Source: Coturnix japonica (lineage: Eukaryota > Chordata > Aves > Galliformes > Phasianidae). From it: 64,000 bases of DNA. The stretch lies in NCBI RefSeq assembly GCF_001577835.2, contig NC_029516.1:56626594-56690593 (forward strand). The letters run 5' to 3'. Of the stretch, positions 1 through 23,560 are shown piece after piece. Numbering within the stretch: the first letter of the stretch is position 1; each line of letters starts with the position of its first letter. The notes under the pieces were generated by a model. That model had not been told where the DNA came from. It made no database searches and worked only from the letters and a program-made list of their open reading frames with translations. The position numbers were made by a program, and so were the translations under genes.

Positions 1-3000
1 ACAGCTGTGGTATGTTACTCAAAGTGAAAATACATGAGACCTCCATTATTTCTCTGGGGTGTCAGCTGCACTCACCTTAGGGTGATTAATCAGTAGCATC
101 AGCAGGATTGTGTTCAGTCTCCTCTTCAGTTTGTATTTCAGATCCCACTCATTTTTGTAGTTTAACCTACTTTACTTGCAATGTGAATACCAAATCAAAA
201 ACTATATAATCTGTTGCAGTTCAGGTAAAGACAAATTAATGCCTTTCCTCTTCTTTTCGCTATATGAAAAGTGGAAGCAACAAAGTGAGTGTGAATGGAT
301 TGATGGATGGATGAACAAGAAATAATAAATTGATATAAGTGTGATCCAGATTGCATGTAAGTTGGCTGGGTTTTAGGGACAAGAGGTCCTCAACGTAATC
401 TCTATCTTGACTTATTACTAATTGGCTACTTCAAGTACCAGTTCACATTACAGGTGGACAGCCTTCCCAGCAACTGGCTACAGAAATTATCTAGGCATAT
501 AAACTTCATTTCTAAATATTGAATTTCCCCAAACTTTCAAGCTAGTTAGATAAAGGATCTTTAACTATGCCTATCTGTCATAAAACTATACAGAACTGAA
601 GGAGAATGATAAAGATGTAAGAGACAGAATAAAGTCATGAAAGTAAAATAGCAAGGAATGGGGAAACAACCTATATTTTAGAACCAAGGGCTTTGGCAAT
701 TAGGCAGAGTAATCTAGTATTTTTCAACAGATTTTATTCCGAGTTGACATCAAATTAAATCTGTTTTCAAAAGTAACTCCCAAGTGCAAAAAAAGTGACT
801 AAAAAGTGTTAAAAAAGTGACTGCTAACTCCTGGTTAAGCACGGAATGGTCAAGACTGGTGTGTGCAATATCCAGCCTCAGTGGGCAAACATCAAACAGT
901 GGACCTCCAGCAATGTCAAGTGTTTTGAGAAATGAGACTTTTTAATGTTAATTTCTGTTAGTTGCTGCTCTTCGCTGTGTTGTAAAACAGGTGATAAGTT
1001 CAAGGCTTTATTATTATTATTATTTTTCATAAAGGCATCTATTTCAATAGAAGAGTTTCATGACTACAATCCACAGTCTGGATACAAGAGGTAGAGGAGA
1101 GAACTTGTCATTCACAATGTCACATATTTCAGATTCAGTAAATCCAGGAAAACAATAATTCACAAAATTGGTCAGATACCACAGGAACAGAGTATCCTCA
1201 GCTCCAATCTGAGTGAGAGAGAGAGGGAGTGAAGAACACTGGCTTTTCTCAGGAGTATTCCACATGTGAGAGTATTGAGAAGAATATCTGTAAGGAACAG
1301 GAAAAGATGGCAAGAAGCTCAAAAGTGCGGAGAAGATTACCTTAAGGCAGACACAGCAGAAATGATAGGAAGGGTTTTCTCTGTATACTGCGAGGGAGCT
1401 GAGGAAACAGCTCAGGAAGAGTAAGCATACAGTGTCAGATCAAGGTGCAGCATTACTATAATCATAGAGTCACAGAATCACCAATGCTAAAAAAGACCTC
1501 CAATATCATTTAGTCTGACCACCCACCTACAACAAATTGTTTCATTTGCACAGTCAAGAGGTAAAAAGGGAACTGAAAATGTGTATGTTGTATATCATGC
1601 TCTGTTTAGCATTTGTAGGATGATGGGGAAAAATTAAAAGTGTTTGTAATGTGTCACAGTCGTAAGATCCTTGACTTTATGGTATGTGATTGGTAGGTTA
1701 AGCAAAATGAGGGTGAGAAATGTATATATATACAATAATCCAAACTAAGGTGTTTAAAGGAATCTTCAAAATTTACCTTTCAAGGGCTGTTAGACAGATC
1801 ACTGTATACTTGTTCAATGGAACAATTATTTTCCCAGATGTGTTTGCAATATTAAACATATGTTTGTCATATGTATAAAACATCAGTGAGCATCATGTTA
1901 ATGTTCTTTAACTCAGTTAAAATACAATGGGTGCCACATATTTTGTATAAGTTTCTGAGTGTTGAAGTAAACCTATACATGCCTTCTGTATATGAATATA
2001 CGTCTCTAAGTGCAAAATTGACATTATTTGTGTTTACATGTTATGAAAATGGCTAGGAAGAAGCAAGCTTAGTAGAAAATGGTAAGAGTTGTGTTACTGA
2101 AATATACATTATTTTCTCTACATGTAAACCTTCTTTTCTTTCTTGCAATATCTCAGTGCCTCCCTTTCTCAGTCCTTTCAGTGCCTTTTCTGTTTTGGAC
2201 TAATTTATTCTATACTGTTTCAAACCTCTTTAACTTCAAGATACTTCTCATGACTGTCTATATTCCTTCTGCTGTACCTATCTTTTAGTTCTCTGTAAAC
2301 TCATTTGTCTTCATTCCTTCACTGTCATCACTGACACAACTTTAAAGAGGGTTTTTTGGAGCTTCCTTATCTCAGCATTCATTAGGAGAAATCGCAAGCT
2401 GAAAATAGGAAGTCAGAATATATGTGTGTCATCTACATGTGCAATTATAATTCTGAAGAATCATGTACGATGGACATCAGTTTGTCTTTCCCTATAGCCT
2501 GATTCTCAGAAGTTGATCAACATCGTAGACTTTTGGACTTCATTAACTATGATAGCACCTTTGACAGCAGTGTATATAAATGAATAGGAGTTTCATCATA
2601 CATATATCATGCACTGCACAGGAATGAATAACACATTTTGTATGGATAAAGAACTCCCTTCCCCAGGGCTAGCTTACGGCATTCAACTTAAACCTCTTGT
2701 TCTGGTGTGCTAGAATAGACCAAGTGTTGTTGACACTGGATAAACCAGTTCTTAGCAATGTACTCTGCTGGCTGGTTCTTCTGTGGTATTTCAAGGCTAG
2801 CTTAATTTTCCCATGGAGGTTATGTTTATCTGCCTTTAAAGGGCCATTGTACCTGCAAATAATCTCTTTTCTTAGCTAGTAAATAGGAATTTCAGAGAGT
2901 CTCTGTTGGTTGAGATCCTTGTGAGTGTTCCCATCCAGGAACACACACAGATACCAAAGTAGTATTTTTATTATCCTGAAAATAGCCAGAGTTCAGGCTT

Positions 3001-4711
3001 CCAGGAAATCCAAGGCAGTGATAACTTTGATCAGGGAATAAAGCCTTAGTGATTACATTATATCTGTCATCATCTGTGATTTTCTTTCTATGTTGCCTTT
3101 GGTTAAATGTGTTCTTTTCCTCTGTCTCCCTAAATTTACTTTTCAAGACTTCTTTTTTTCTGTCTCTCTTGCTCAAAATTCTTCCCCAAATTCCTTTTCT
3201 CTTCTATGATACATTGTTTTTTTCTCTCCCATCATCATTTTGATTCATTTCTCTCGTTTCCAAGTGTTCTTTCACCTCTTTCTTTTCATCTTTCCAGGGC
3301 TGTGATCAGCCCAAAGAAAGAACCAATTTCATCTCCTCCTCTTTCTTTACCCTTTAGCTTTCATGTGAGAATAACTGTTCTCGACCTCGATGCCTCCTTC
3401 CCACCTCTTTCCACCTATTTTCTACCTGCAGATTCCCTAAATATAGGCCTTCTAAGTCTTTAAAGTCTAGCATCTATCTTTGCATACTTACTAACAGGAA
3501 TTTGTAACCACTGACAAAATGCTCCATCTGTGTGAAAGTGAGTGTCTCTGATTAATTTTAAAGCTGGATTCTCACAAGGTATATCGACAGATCAGTCTGA
3601 GGAATTGATGGAGCCACCTTTCAACCTGGAAGGTATAGTATACAACGAAGGATTTAAAGCTTCTTTAGTGAAAGAAAATTCTCTTTATAAAAGAGATTTC
3701 TGAGGGGACATGCACTCTCAGAATTTGCAGCAGTGCATTTGTAAGGGAGGGGGAGGTGTTCAGGAAACACTCACTGATTACAATCCTCTTCTACTAGAAC
3801 CTGAAAGAAGCAGCTCGAAGGAGAACTTAATTCCTAAAAGTAAGACACACACTTATGCAAATGTACTGCAGTGTTGTGGCTAAGTCTGCAGGGCACTTTG
3901 ACTTATAGTAGTTCTCTTGTCTTTTATGCCAGCACTATAATGCTATCCTTACATGATGTGGAAAGTATTGGCAATGGCTCGCTACTGCAAAAATCTGACT
4001 CGAAAGGTCAAGGCGCCAGCAGCATTAAAGTGATCTATGTTTTCAGGATAGGGTGAAAAAAAAGTATTGTCTGTGTCAAAACTTATCTGAAAGATTGTAC
4101 TGTTATGACCACTCCATGGATTACATGCGACCGCTTAGGAGGAGGATAAAAATCTGAGAATGCCATCATTAAGTGAATGACTTGGATACAGACTTCTTTT
4201 TCTAAAGGCACCAGCAGAGATGGCATTTCATTGTAGTGTGTAAATAGTCGGTACTTTTCTCATCCCCACACTCTCAGTGGTATTATCTAGGATAATAAGT
4301 ACTTGTTTTAAACATGAAATTATTTCAATGAATTCTCAAACCCTTTTCTCTCCGAAAAAATTGTAATAGCACTGATGAATGTTTTTGGAGATATACTCTA
4401 CATCCTTCTTGTTCTCTATAAGCTGAATTAAACTGCTAATCTCTCTGGTACAATTAAATGATAGACACATTATTTAAAAAATCACTTATTGATATATGTA
4501 GATATATATATATATTTATATTTGAAGCTTTTTTATCTGTTATAATTAAAGTGAATCCATATCACGGTATTGAAGAAGATGGACAAAAAACAATATGGAT
4601 GCATCAGTACATAATGAATCAGTTGCTATTGTGTAATTTTCCTTTTTTGTGTAATGGACGTATTCATAATTCTCTGTTCTTTTGATTCATCCTCCTCTTT
4701 CCCCAAACTAG
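1..4711 (+). other. MYBPC1 intron (no exon seen)
   Basis: AT-rich sequence upstream of the first recognisable MYBPC1 exon. That exon at 4712 enters in phase 1 in mid-FN3, so an exon with the first half of C7 must lie upstream. I read this stretch for a matching FN3 exon (a Trp-Pro-Pro core followed by a donor) and found none, so it is probably all one intron. A short CR1 3' end lies at about 1461-1530. The open frames here are short and of low complexity. Confidence 0.6.
1461..1530 (-). repeat. CR1 LINE 3'-end fragment
   Basis: The sequence has the avian CR1 3' terminus in reverse orientation: a tandem of TCATAGAGT and CACAGAATC, then a decayed AAAAAGACCTCCAATATCAT block. About 70 bases remain, with many differences from typical CR1, so it is old. 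Confidence 0.7.
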
Positions 4712-16656
<11,945 letters not shown>

Positions 16657-17384
16657 ATGTATATTGTCATCTAAGGTAAGCTTTCATATGGTACTTGCAT
16701 ATGAAGCTTATGTCTGTTTACAGGTCATACAATGTCTGCCTAGTATGGCATGATTTTCATTATGTTTCTTAATGAAAATGGTTTTTGAAATGAGTAGCAT
16801 GATAGTCTCAATGCCTAGAAAACTCCATATTTAAAATAATTGCTTGCTACAGTAATCCCTGGTAGTGCCTCCTCCCACTGTTTTCTAATAGTGCATGTTC
16901 CAGTGGAATTTACTACAAGCATGACATAGCAGAAACAACAAGCATGAATAAAACACATTTTGCATTTACAGTCAGTTATTTTCACACAGGAATATGCCTC
17001 TACATAAATGAAATATTTATTCAGCACTTGATTTCATTTACAAATGAATGATTCTTACCAAAATTTGCACTACGAGTTGAAAAGAATGCTAAAAAGCATG
17101 CATCTTTTTGTCTGCATTGTGCATCCACCTAAGGTTGGGAACAAAGAGTTCTGCAGCAATGCAAGTGTTAAACAAGACAGTTCAGTCTATAATCACTAGA
17201 AACTAATAGCACCTTAACTGGATAATCCTTGTGTCAATAAAGGATATCAGTTCTTAAACTGTGCACTCGGGATAAATGTTGTATGTAAGTATCGGCTCGG
17301 TTGCACTTAGCTGAAGCATTCGCAGACAGTGATATCTTTATCCTGACAATGTACTTTTGCTTTAAAACCTTTGGTGTGTTCCAG

Positions 17385-17398
17385 AAAAAGCTGAGAAG
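17385..17398 (+). other. MYBPC1: Candidate 14-base MYBPC1 3' UTR exon
   Basis: TGTGTTCCAG|AAAAAGCTGAGAAG|GTAAG gives perfect splice sites around 14 bases. It lies between the donor at 16676 after the MYBPC1 stop and the strong acceptor at 17659. It carries no coding. This is inferred from splice signals alone. Confidence 0.35.
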
Positions 17399-17659
17399 GT
17401 AAGTGCTGTTATCAGTGGGTGATTTGGCAGCTCACAGAGCAGGGCATCTGTGCAGAACAACATGAGGAAGATCAGTGTTACGTAGCATTTTATCACAAAT
17501 GCCACCCTTCCCCCTGAGTAAGGACGGCCTCCCGTGTTTTAGCAAAATATTTATCTTCTTGCCACTCCTCATTCCAATTGAAATTAACAGAAGTACCCAG
17601 AGATTTTGTTTCTCCTATAGATTTCCATGGCTTTTTTTTTTTTTTTTTTTCCCCAACAG

Positions 17660-18810
17660 AATGAGATTTCAGTTCTAACTTGGGCAGCTTGCATTCAATC
17701 ACTGATACATCGTTCGATCTGGGATGCCCAGGCTGGTGTGTTAAACATTGCACAAAACTTTTTTGGGGCACTGAAAGAAACATTTTGTCTTGGATTCCTA
17801 AATTATTCAATCTACTCCAGAAAATTTTTGCCCATGCCTTTTGGTGCAATTACGAAAAGCGGAGCAGCCCCAGCTGTAAGCAGAACTTCCATGGAGTGGG
17901 CAGCTGAAGACGCAGTGATTTCATGTTCTTCACTCAGACCTGAATCCAAAATAATTCTTCACACATCCCCAGGAGATAAAGGCTTTGACTGCATTCAGAT
18001 ACCTCTGGAGCCTGTATTTCAGTCAGCCCCTCTATCTAAAATCTTGTTTTTTTTCTGTACACACATATATATTACATATGCCACACCAGCTGTTACTTTC
18101 AAGCAGTGAGGTGAATATTTTGCTAAATAATTACAAGCCAACACAAGACCCAACTCTGGAATAATATGAATGTCTCTGCATGTTTTCCACAATTCTTTGG
18201 CACTGGGTGTTTTCTCCGTTCTTCCTTCTGCGCTGACTTCCATCTCCAAGTGCTTTGCACCCAGCCTGATGGAAATCCAGGAGGGTTACTTGCTAATCAT
18301 ACAACATTGCATGGGGTGAGATAAATGATGTATATATGACTCAGCAGCAAACAGAAATGCAATTCATCCTGAGCAAGGGAAAGGAAAGTTTCTATGCAGT
18401 ACAGAGATTACATAATGGTTAATTCTTGTGCTGAACTTTTGAATAGGGATGAATTTTATCCTACCTTGAAATCAAATATTTAGTAGGGACTGACTAAATC
18501 TTTGCCTCGTAAGGCAGAAACTAATGGCACAAACATATTCATCTCTCCAGGGATTTTGAACCTAAAAATTGTCTTGTCCCTTGCTTGTAGGTGGGCTTTC
18601 GTTCTTCAAACTGTTAATGGATGGAGTGCCTCCGCATATCATTGATTCATATATGCGCGAAGTACAGGCAGACAAAACTGAGGGGAAGTGAGAGTCCGAC
18701 CATAGTGCTTCCTGCCACCGCGCTGGGAATGGGCAGCCAGAGTTACAGCATTTTAGTCCTTGCAACAACAGAACAAACGTGTGGCTGGAGATTGTCTTTT
18801 TTTTCTTTCT

Positions 18811-18841
<31 letters not shown>

Positions 18842-19345
18842 CTCTTTCTCATTTGTCGCTCTGTTTTCCCTGCCTGCTCTTACTGAAAAGAAAGAATACG
18901 CATGGATTGCTTTGGGATTGAAATGAAATGAACTGAAGACAACACACTCTTTGTAACGTTCAGCTTTATTTTCTGTTTGATATTGTGCTTTGATTTTTTT
19001 TTTTAATGAGGAAAGAGGAGAAGCTGTGTACGAGGAGGCAGTCTGTTTGTACTTGGTGGTACAACACAAACCTTTCGCAGACAGAAGGTACAAGGATTTG
19101 TCAGTAGATGTGCAATAAGACCTTTGGAATACATACCTCTTTGATAATGTATCTTATCCACCTGAGAATTGCTTATCAGAATATGGTTTTACTATAACGC
19201 AATTAATTCATATGTACTTAATGATCACTTAATCTGAACATATCTTCCTTTAGAAGTTTTGATTTCCTAAATCCGACTCACCGGTCTCTCAACTGAACCG
19301 AAATTGTTTTGTTTAATGTACAATAAATGCGAAGTGTTTATGATC
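17660..19345 (+). other. MYBPC1: Candidate MYBPC1 terminal 3' UTR exon
   Basis: A run of T followed by CCCCAACAG at 17651-17659 is a textbook acceptor, and the sequence after it has no convincing coding. The first AATAAA downstream is at 19322-19327. If this is the last exon, the stop lies only 33 spliced bases before the last junction, too few to trigger nonsense-mediated decay. The 3' end is uncertain. The T-run at 18809-18841 makes a true UTR of this length doubtful. Confidence 0.3.
18799..18848. repeat. Poly(T)/CTTT low-complexity tract
   Basis: About 32 consecutive T flanked by CTTT units. It accounts for poly-Phe and poly-Lys open frames on the two strands, which are not genes. It may be the tail of a minus-strand retrocopy, but no body of such a copy is recognisable next to it. 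Confidence 0.85.
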
Positions 19346-20640
19346 TAACAAGTTGTTGCCTACTATCTTTTTCTCATCTCACCATATTTCTTATTTAACT
19401 GATGCATACCGCAGAGCAGGAACTTGATTGCACAGCACCAAGGGGATCGGTCTTGAGCTCACCCTTGAACCCTGAGTGCGAATGAGAGAGATGCTAGCAG
19501 ATACCTGCAGTTTAATATCTATCTGTGTGTTTTCAATATTTTAAATATTACAAATTTCGTTAGTGACAGCTTTAATCAGTTTGGGCCAGCCACTTTTCTG
19601 AGCAAGTCACGCAGCCTTTACAGGTAGCGGAGGAATAGAGTGACTCACACCACATCATCTGTGAGGTTAAGGTGCAAGGCCAAAACACCATAAGTTAAAA
19701 TTGCTACATTAATTCTCCAGCAATACGGTCATTACCCTCCAAGAGCACTGGGTACCAGTAGTATTTCAGAAGTAGGTCTGATTGTCTGTAAGGCTCTGGC
19801 AAACTCTGACGCATGCGAGACAGAAGGACACATGCAATTTGACCAGCTTGCCAATTCCCTATCACCCTCTCATTTATTTACCTGCCTGTTCTCACTCCAG
19901 CAGTAGAGATAAGATAGGTTGTGTGCTTACTGACTACTGATTCATCCTCTGTTACAGTTTGTGAAGAATCCACTAAAACCAGTAGTACCATTGTATACAC
20001 TGATGTCAGCACATTTCCAAACAGCTAGCAATTAGTAATTACGCATGAATAAATGAATTTGTTACCACTGATGAACTGGTGGTTCTGTGTTTGAATTACC
20101 AATTCTTTCATTTGGGGATCTGAATGTCTTTTCTTTCGCTATTTTTTTTTTTCTTTCCCTATACATTTTATTCACTCTGAGGTCTCTTTTCTTCCTTTTC
20201 TCCTTCCTATCACTTTTCTCTGTCCTCCCTCCGTGCAAGGAAGAAAGTCCTCCATTCCGAGTGATTTTGGACACCACCCATCCTGCATTTCAACCTGCTC
20301 CAATCAAAACCATATCCCTCTTTTCTATTCAACCTACACATGAAGGACAGCAACATCCCTTCTTTGGGTAAGGAACTGGTGAGCGGGCCGCACCCAGCGG
20401 GTAGTGGTTAATGGAGTTCATGGGAAATCAGTGACCATGAAAGAGACTTCGGAGTAAAGGGCAGCAAATAAAACCTGGTCATGTGATATAGAGTAACAGC
20501 AAAACACAGGAGCTCCAGGAGAAGTGAAACTGGCAGTGTGATTTTATAGCTTACGGCTGTGTTCCCTGAAATTTAATTATATGTGAAACTAGTTTAGTCT
20601 TGAGCAACTCACCTGTTTGCTATGTGCACTCACCATCAAC
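19346..20640. other. Intergenic stretch, nothing recognised
   Basis: Between the possible MYBPC1 3' end and the first CR1 copy upstream of CHPT1. It is T-rich in places (20138-20215). I see no exon, RNA gene or repeat family. In human, SPIC lies between MYBPC1 and CHPT1; no ETS-domain exon could be read here on either strand. Confidence 0.5.
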
Positions 20641-20649
20641 TATTTGGTG

Positions 20650-20830
20650 TTGAGGTTACAGTCCAGGGCTGAACAGTCTCAGGGCTCTCAGCCTGAGCTT
20701 GTAAGGGAGATGCTCCAGGCCCCCCATCATTTCTGTGGCCCTCTGCTGGGCTCTCTCTAGAAGTTCCCTGTCTTTCTTGAACTGAGGAACCCAGTATTTC
20801 AGATGTGGCCTCAGCAGGGCAGAGTTCATT
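20650..20830 (-). repeat. CR1 LINE fragment
   Basis: The sequence GGGCTGAACAGTCTCAGGGC, then CTCTCAGCCTGAGCTTGTAA and TTTCAGATGTGGCCTCAGCA, is a reverse-oriented CR1 ORF2 3' region. It is the same segment seen at 25550-25720. Neither CR1 terminus is present. Confidence 0.85.
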
Positions 20831-20875
20831 CAGAAGTCCAGACTGAGAGTCAGATTTTCTTTTAAATATCCCTTT

Positions 20876-20957
20876 AAAAAAGAAAAAAAAAAAAAAAAAA
20901 AGGAAAAAAGGAAAGGGGGGAAAAAAAAAAAGCAAAAAAAAAAAAATAAAAAAATCA
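20876..20957. repeat. A-rich low-complexity tract
   Basis: Runs of A broken by short G runs, just beyond a minus-strand CR1 fragment. It accounts for Phe-rich frames on the - strand. Confidence 0.8.
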
Positions 20958-22039
20958 CATCTATATGTTTCCTGTACTTTGTTCACAGGGAAAAAAAATA
21001 AAGCTAACCTTAACAGAGCATTGAAAATTAAACTTATTTGAATGCCTTTTGTTGTATTTTGAGATTCTGGAGCAAAAGGCATTCTATTTTAAGCGCAGAA
21101 TACTTATGGTCACTGGGTTCACAGCTTGCTTTCCTGACTGACAAGTAAAGCTGCTGCTTTACTGAAGCAGAGAGCAGAAAGTAAAAGCATATCCTGAATA
21201 CCGAGGAAGTTCTGGAAACCTGAACACACCCAACTTTGATTTCTACCTTCTCTTCTTCTACTTTTTGTTGCTGAACTCTTTTCAAAGCATATTTAAACAA
21301 AGAAACCAAAAAATAAATTAACATACAAAGTCCCCTTTCAAACTCAATAATAAATTCATCTACTCAGTCCCAAACTTTTTTGTGATAAATAAATAACAGG
21401 AATTAAAAAACAAAACAAAACAAATGCATGCAGTGGTGGTTTGCTTAAAACTCTTACAAAAATTGTTTTTCTCCTTTTCTTCTTGGCACTGAAAAGAGCT
21501 TGAGCGACCTCTCTAAATACCAACACCCTTATGCTCCTTGACAACAGAAATGCCCAGGGAATTCAAAGCAGCAGTTTCACCTTTTTTTTCAAGCCCAGTG
21601 GGATCAATGCCCTGGGGATCTGGCTGGCATTGAATATAAGTGTTGAGTGTGCTTTTGCCCTTCTCTGCTTGGCTGCCATTGAATCTTTACTTTGTTATGC
21701 ATTACCCCTCCATTTGCTTGCGGTTCCTTTCTTTTCTGTTCCAGCCTTAATCCCCAGTCACTGTCTCTCACTGTACTTACTGGACACAGAATACACTCAT
21801 CTGTTTACTTCATTGCAGGGCAGCTAAGGTAGGTAACCTTTAAATGTCCTTTCCACCCCAAATGATTCTAATGCTCTTTTGTGTATGTCAAGCACTCCTG
21901 ACACTTGCCTTAGAAAAACATGTTCAAAAACTTACTGGCTTCACCAAAGAAAGGGAAATTGCTTACACTGAGTAACATGAAACTGCTCTGTCCCAGAAGA
22001 CTGTTGCTACTGGCCAAGACTGTTGTTACTGGCCAAAAG

Positions 22040-22386
22040 GCTACAGCCTCTGGCCCTCAGTGGATTAATTTGCACTTAGATCACGGCAGTCCCAGATACG
22101 TGTATGGACTGGGAAACACCCCTGGGAGCAGCCCTGTGGAGGAGGACTCAGGGGTCCTGTTGGATGGGAAGCTGGACATGAGCCAGCAGTGTGCACTCGC
22201 AGCCTGGAAGGCCAACTGTGTTCTGGGCTGAAATCAGTAGAGGGACGGCAGCAGGGAGGAGGTGATTGTAACCCTCTGCTCTGCCGTTATCAGGCCTCAT
22301 CTGGAGTACTGAGCCCAGGCCTGGAGCTCCCAGCACAAGGAGGATGCAGAGACATTGGAGCAGGTCCAGAGGAGGGCCATGAGGAT
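22040..22386 (+). repeat. CR1 LINE, left part of a split copy
   Basis: CR1 ORF2 3' sequence in + orientation (GGAGGAGGACTCAGGGGTCC, then GGAAGCTGGACATGAGCCAG). The element is cut at about 22387 by a second CR1 in the opposite orientation and resumes at about 22524. Confidence 0.85.
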
Positions 22387-22520
22387 ACTCATAGTATCAT
22401 CATCATCATAGTCTCATAGTCTCATGTGGGTTGGAAGGGACCTTAGAGATCATCGAGTCCAACCCCTGGGATTTGAGCTCATGTGTATCAGAGCGGCACT
22501 TCTTCCACTTGTGCCACAGG
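22387..22520 (-). repeat. CR1 LINE 3' end inserted into another CR1
   Basis: A short CR1 3' end in reverse orientation (TCATAGTCTCATAGTCTCAT, then GTGGGTTGGAAGGGACCTTA). It sits in the middle of a + strand CR1 whose two halves would otherwise be continuous (AGGAGGGCCATGAGGA...GAGCTGGAGCACCTCTCC). It is younger than its host copy. Confidence 0.8.
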
Positions 22521-22857
22521 GGAGCTGGAGCACCTCTCCTATGAAGACAGGCTAAGGGAGTTGGGCATGTTCAGCCTGGAGAAGGCCGCAGAGAGACCTT
22601 ATTGTGGCCTTTTCAGCACTTACTTAAAGAGAGCTTATAAATAGGAGGAAGACCAGCTTTTAATATGGTCTGATAGCGACAGTGCCAGCAGAACAGTTTT
22701 AAACTGAAATAGGGGAGATTTGGGTTAGATGTTAGGGGGAAAATTTTGAGTCAAGGGACAGTGAGGTACTGGCACAGTTACCCAGAGAAGCTGTGGGTGC
22801 TCAATCCCCATAGGGACTCAAGGTCAGGTTGGCTGTGGAGCCTGACCTAGGCCAAGT
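22521..22857 (+). repeat. CR1 LINE, right part of a split copy
   Basis: It resumes with GAGCTGGAGCACCTCTCCTA and runs through ATGAAGACAGGCTAAGGGAG to ACTCAAGGTCAGGTTGGCTG near 22845. The extreme 3' terminus is missing. It ends a few bases before the GC-rich CHPT1 promoter. Confidence 0.85.
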
Positions 22858-22869
22858 AGGCCGAAGATG

Positions 22870-23560
22870 TCGTGGGCAAGCAGTGTTTGCACACCCCACG
22901 GCCACGGGGCCCAGCACTCTGCAGGGCTCGAGAAACGGCGCCGGACGGGCAGCACCGTGATCCCGTCGGAGGAGGCGGCCGCGCCCCGAGGCGAGGGAAA
23001 TAACCTAGCAGAGAACGAACTCAGCCTAACCGAGGAGGCGCCGCGGGGGCGGTGGTTTCCTCGAGGAGGGGCGGCCGCGGGGCGTCGGCCTCTTCCGCCG
23101 CTGCCTCAGCCCCGCCCCGAGCGGCGGTGGCGGCCGCCTGAGCCCGGTGCCTCCCGGCCCGTCCGGAATGGCCGCCCCGTGGGTTCTGCCCGCGCCCCTC
23201 AGCCCAGCGCAGCTGAAGCGGCTGGAGCAGCACCGCTACAGCGCGGCCGGGCGCTCGCTGCTGGAGCCCTGGCTGCAGCCCTATTGGGGCTGGCTGGTGG
23301 AGCGGCTCCCGCCGTGGTTGGCCCCCAACGCCATCACCCTCGGCGGCCTCCTGCTGAACTGCTTCACGGCGCTGCCGCTCATCGCCTCCTGCCCCACCGC
23401 CTCCGAGCAGGTACCGCCCTGCGGGACTCGGCCTCCCCCTGTCCCCGCAGGCACGGAATGCCCGGAGGGCCGGGTCTGTGTCCGCAGAGGGCACGGTGGG
23501 TTTGCCCTGAAACCGGGTTGCACATACAAGTTTGCCAGAACGGAATTTTCGTGGTAGTTA
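22870..23560 (+). promoter_or_regulatory. CHPT1: CpG-rich promoter of CHPT1
   Basis: Base composition changes sharply from AT-rich flanks to a CG-dense block covering the 5' UTR, exon 1 and the start of intron 1. CGG, GCCGC and CCGCCC runs are frequent. No TATA box is apparent. The long frames on both strands here (for example 22867-23613 + and 23021-23494 -) are a by-product of GC content. Confidence 0.8.
23168..23410 (+). CDS. CHPT1: CHPT1 coding exon 1
   Basis: The translation starts [20 protein letters not shown] and includes [20 protein letters not shown], then [13 protein letters not shown], the first membrane segment. The donor is GAGCAG|GTACC, phase 0, after 81 codons. CG-rich codon use reflects the CpG island. 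Confidence 0.95.

Noticed and set aside
17627-18109. 160-codon frame starting in a T run
   Set aside because: It begins with poly-Phe from the pyrimidine tract before an acceptor and shows no domain; the stretch is more likely UTR or intergenic.
18562-19093. Lys-rich and Phe-rich frames near 18.8 kb
   Set aside because: Translations of a poly(T)/CTTT tract on the two strands.
20636-21082. 148-codon - strand frame
   Set aside because: Made of a CR1 fragment plus an A-rich tract.
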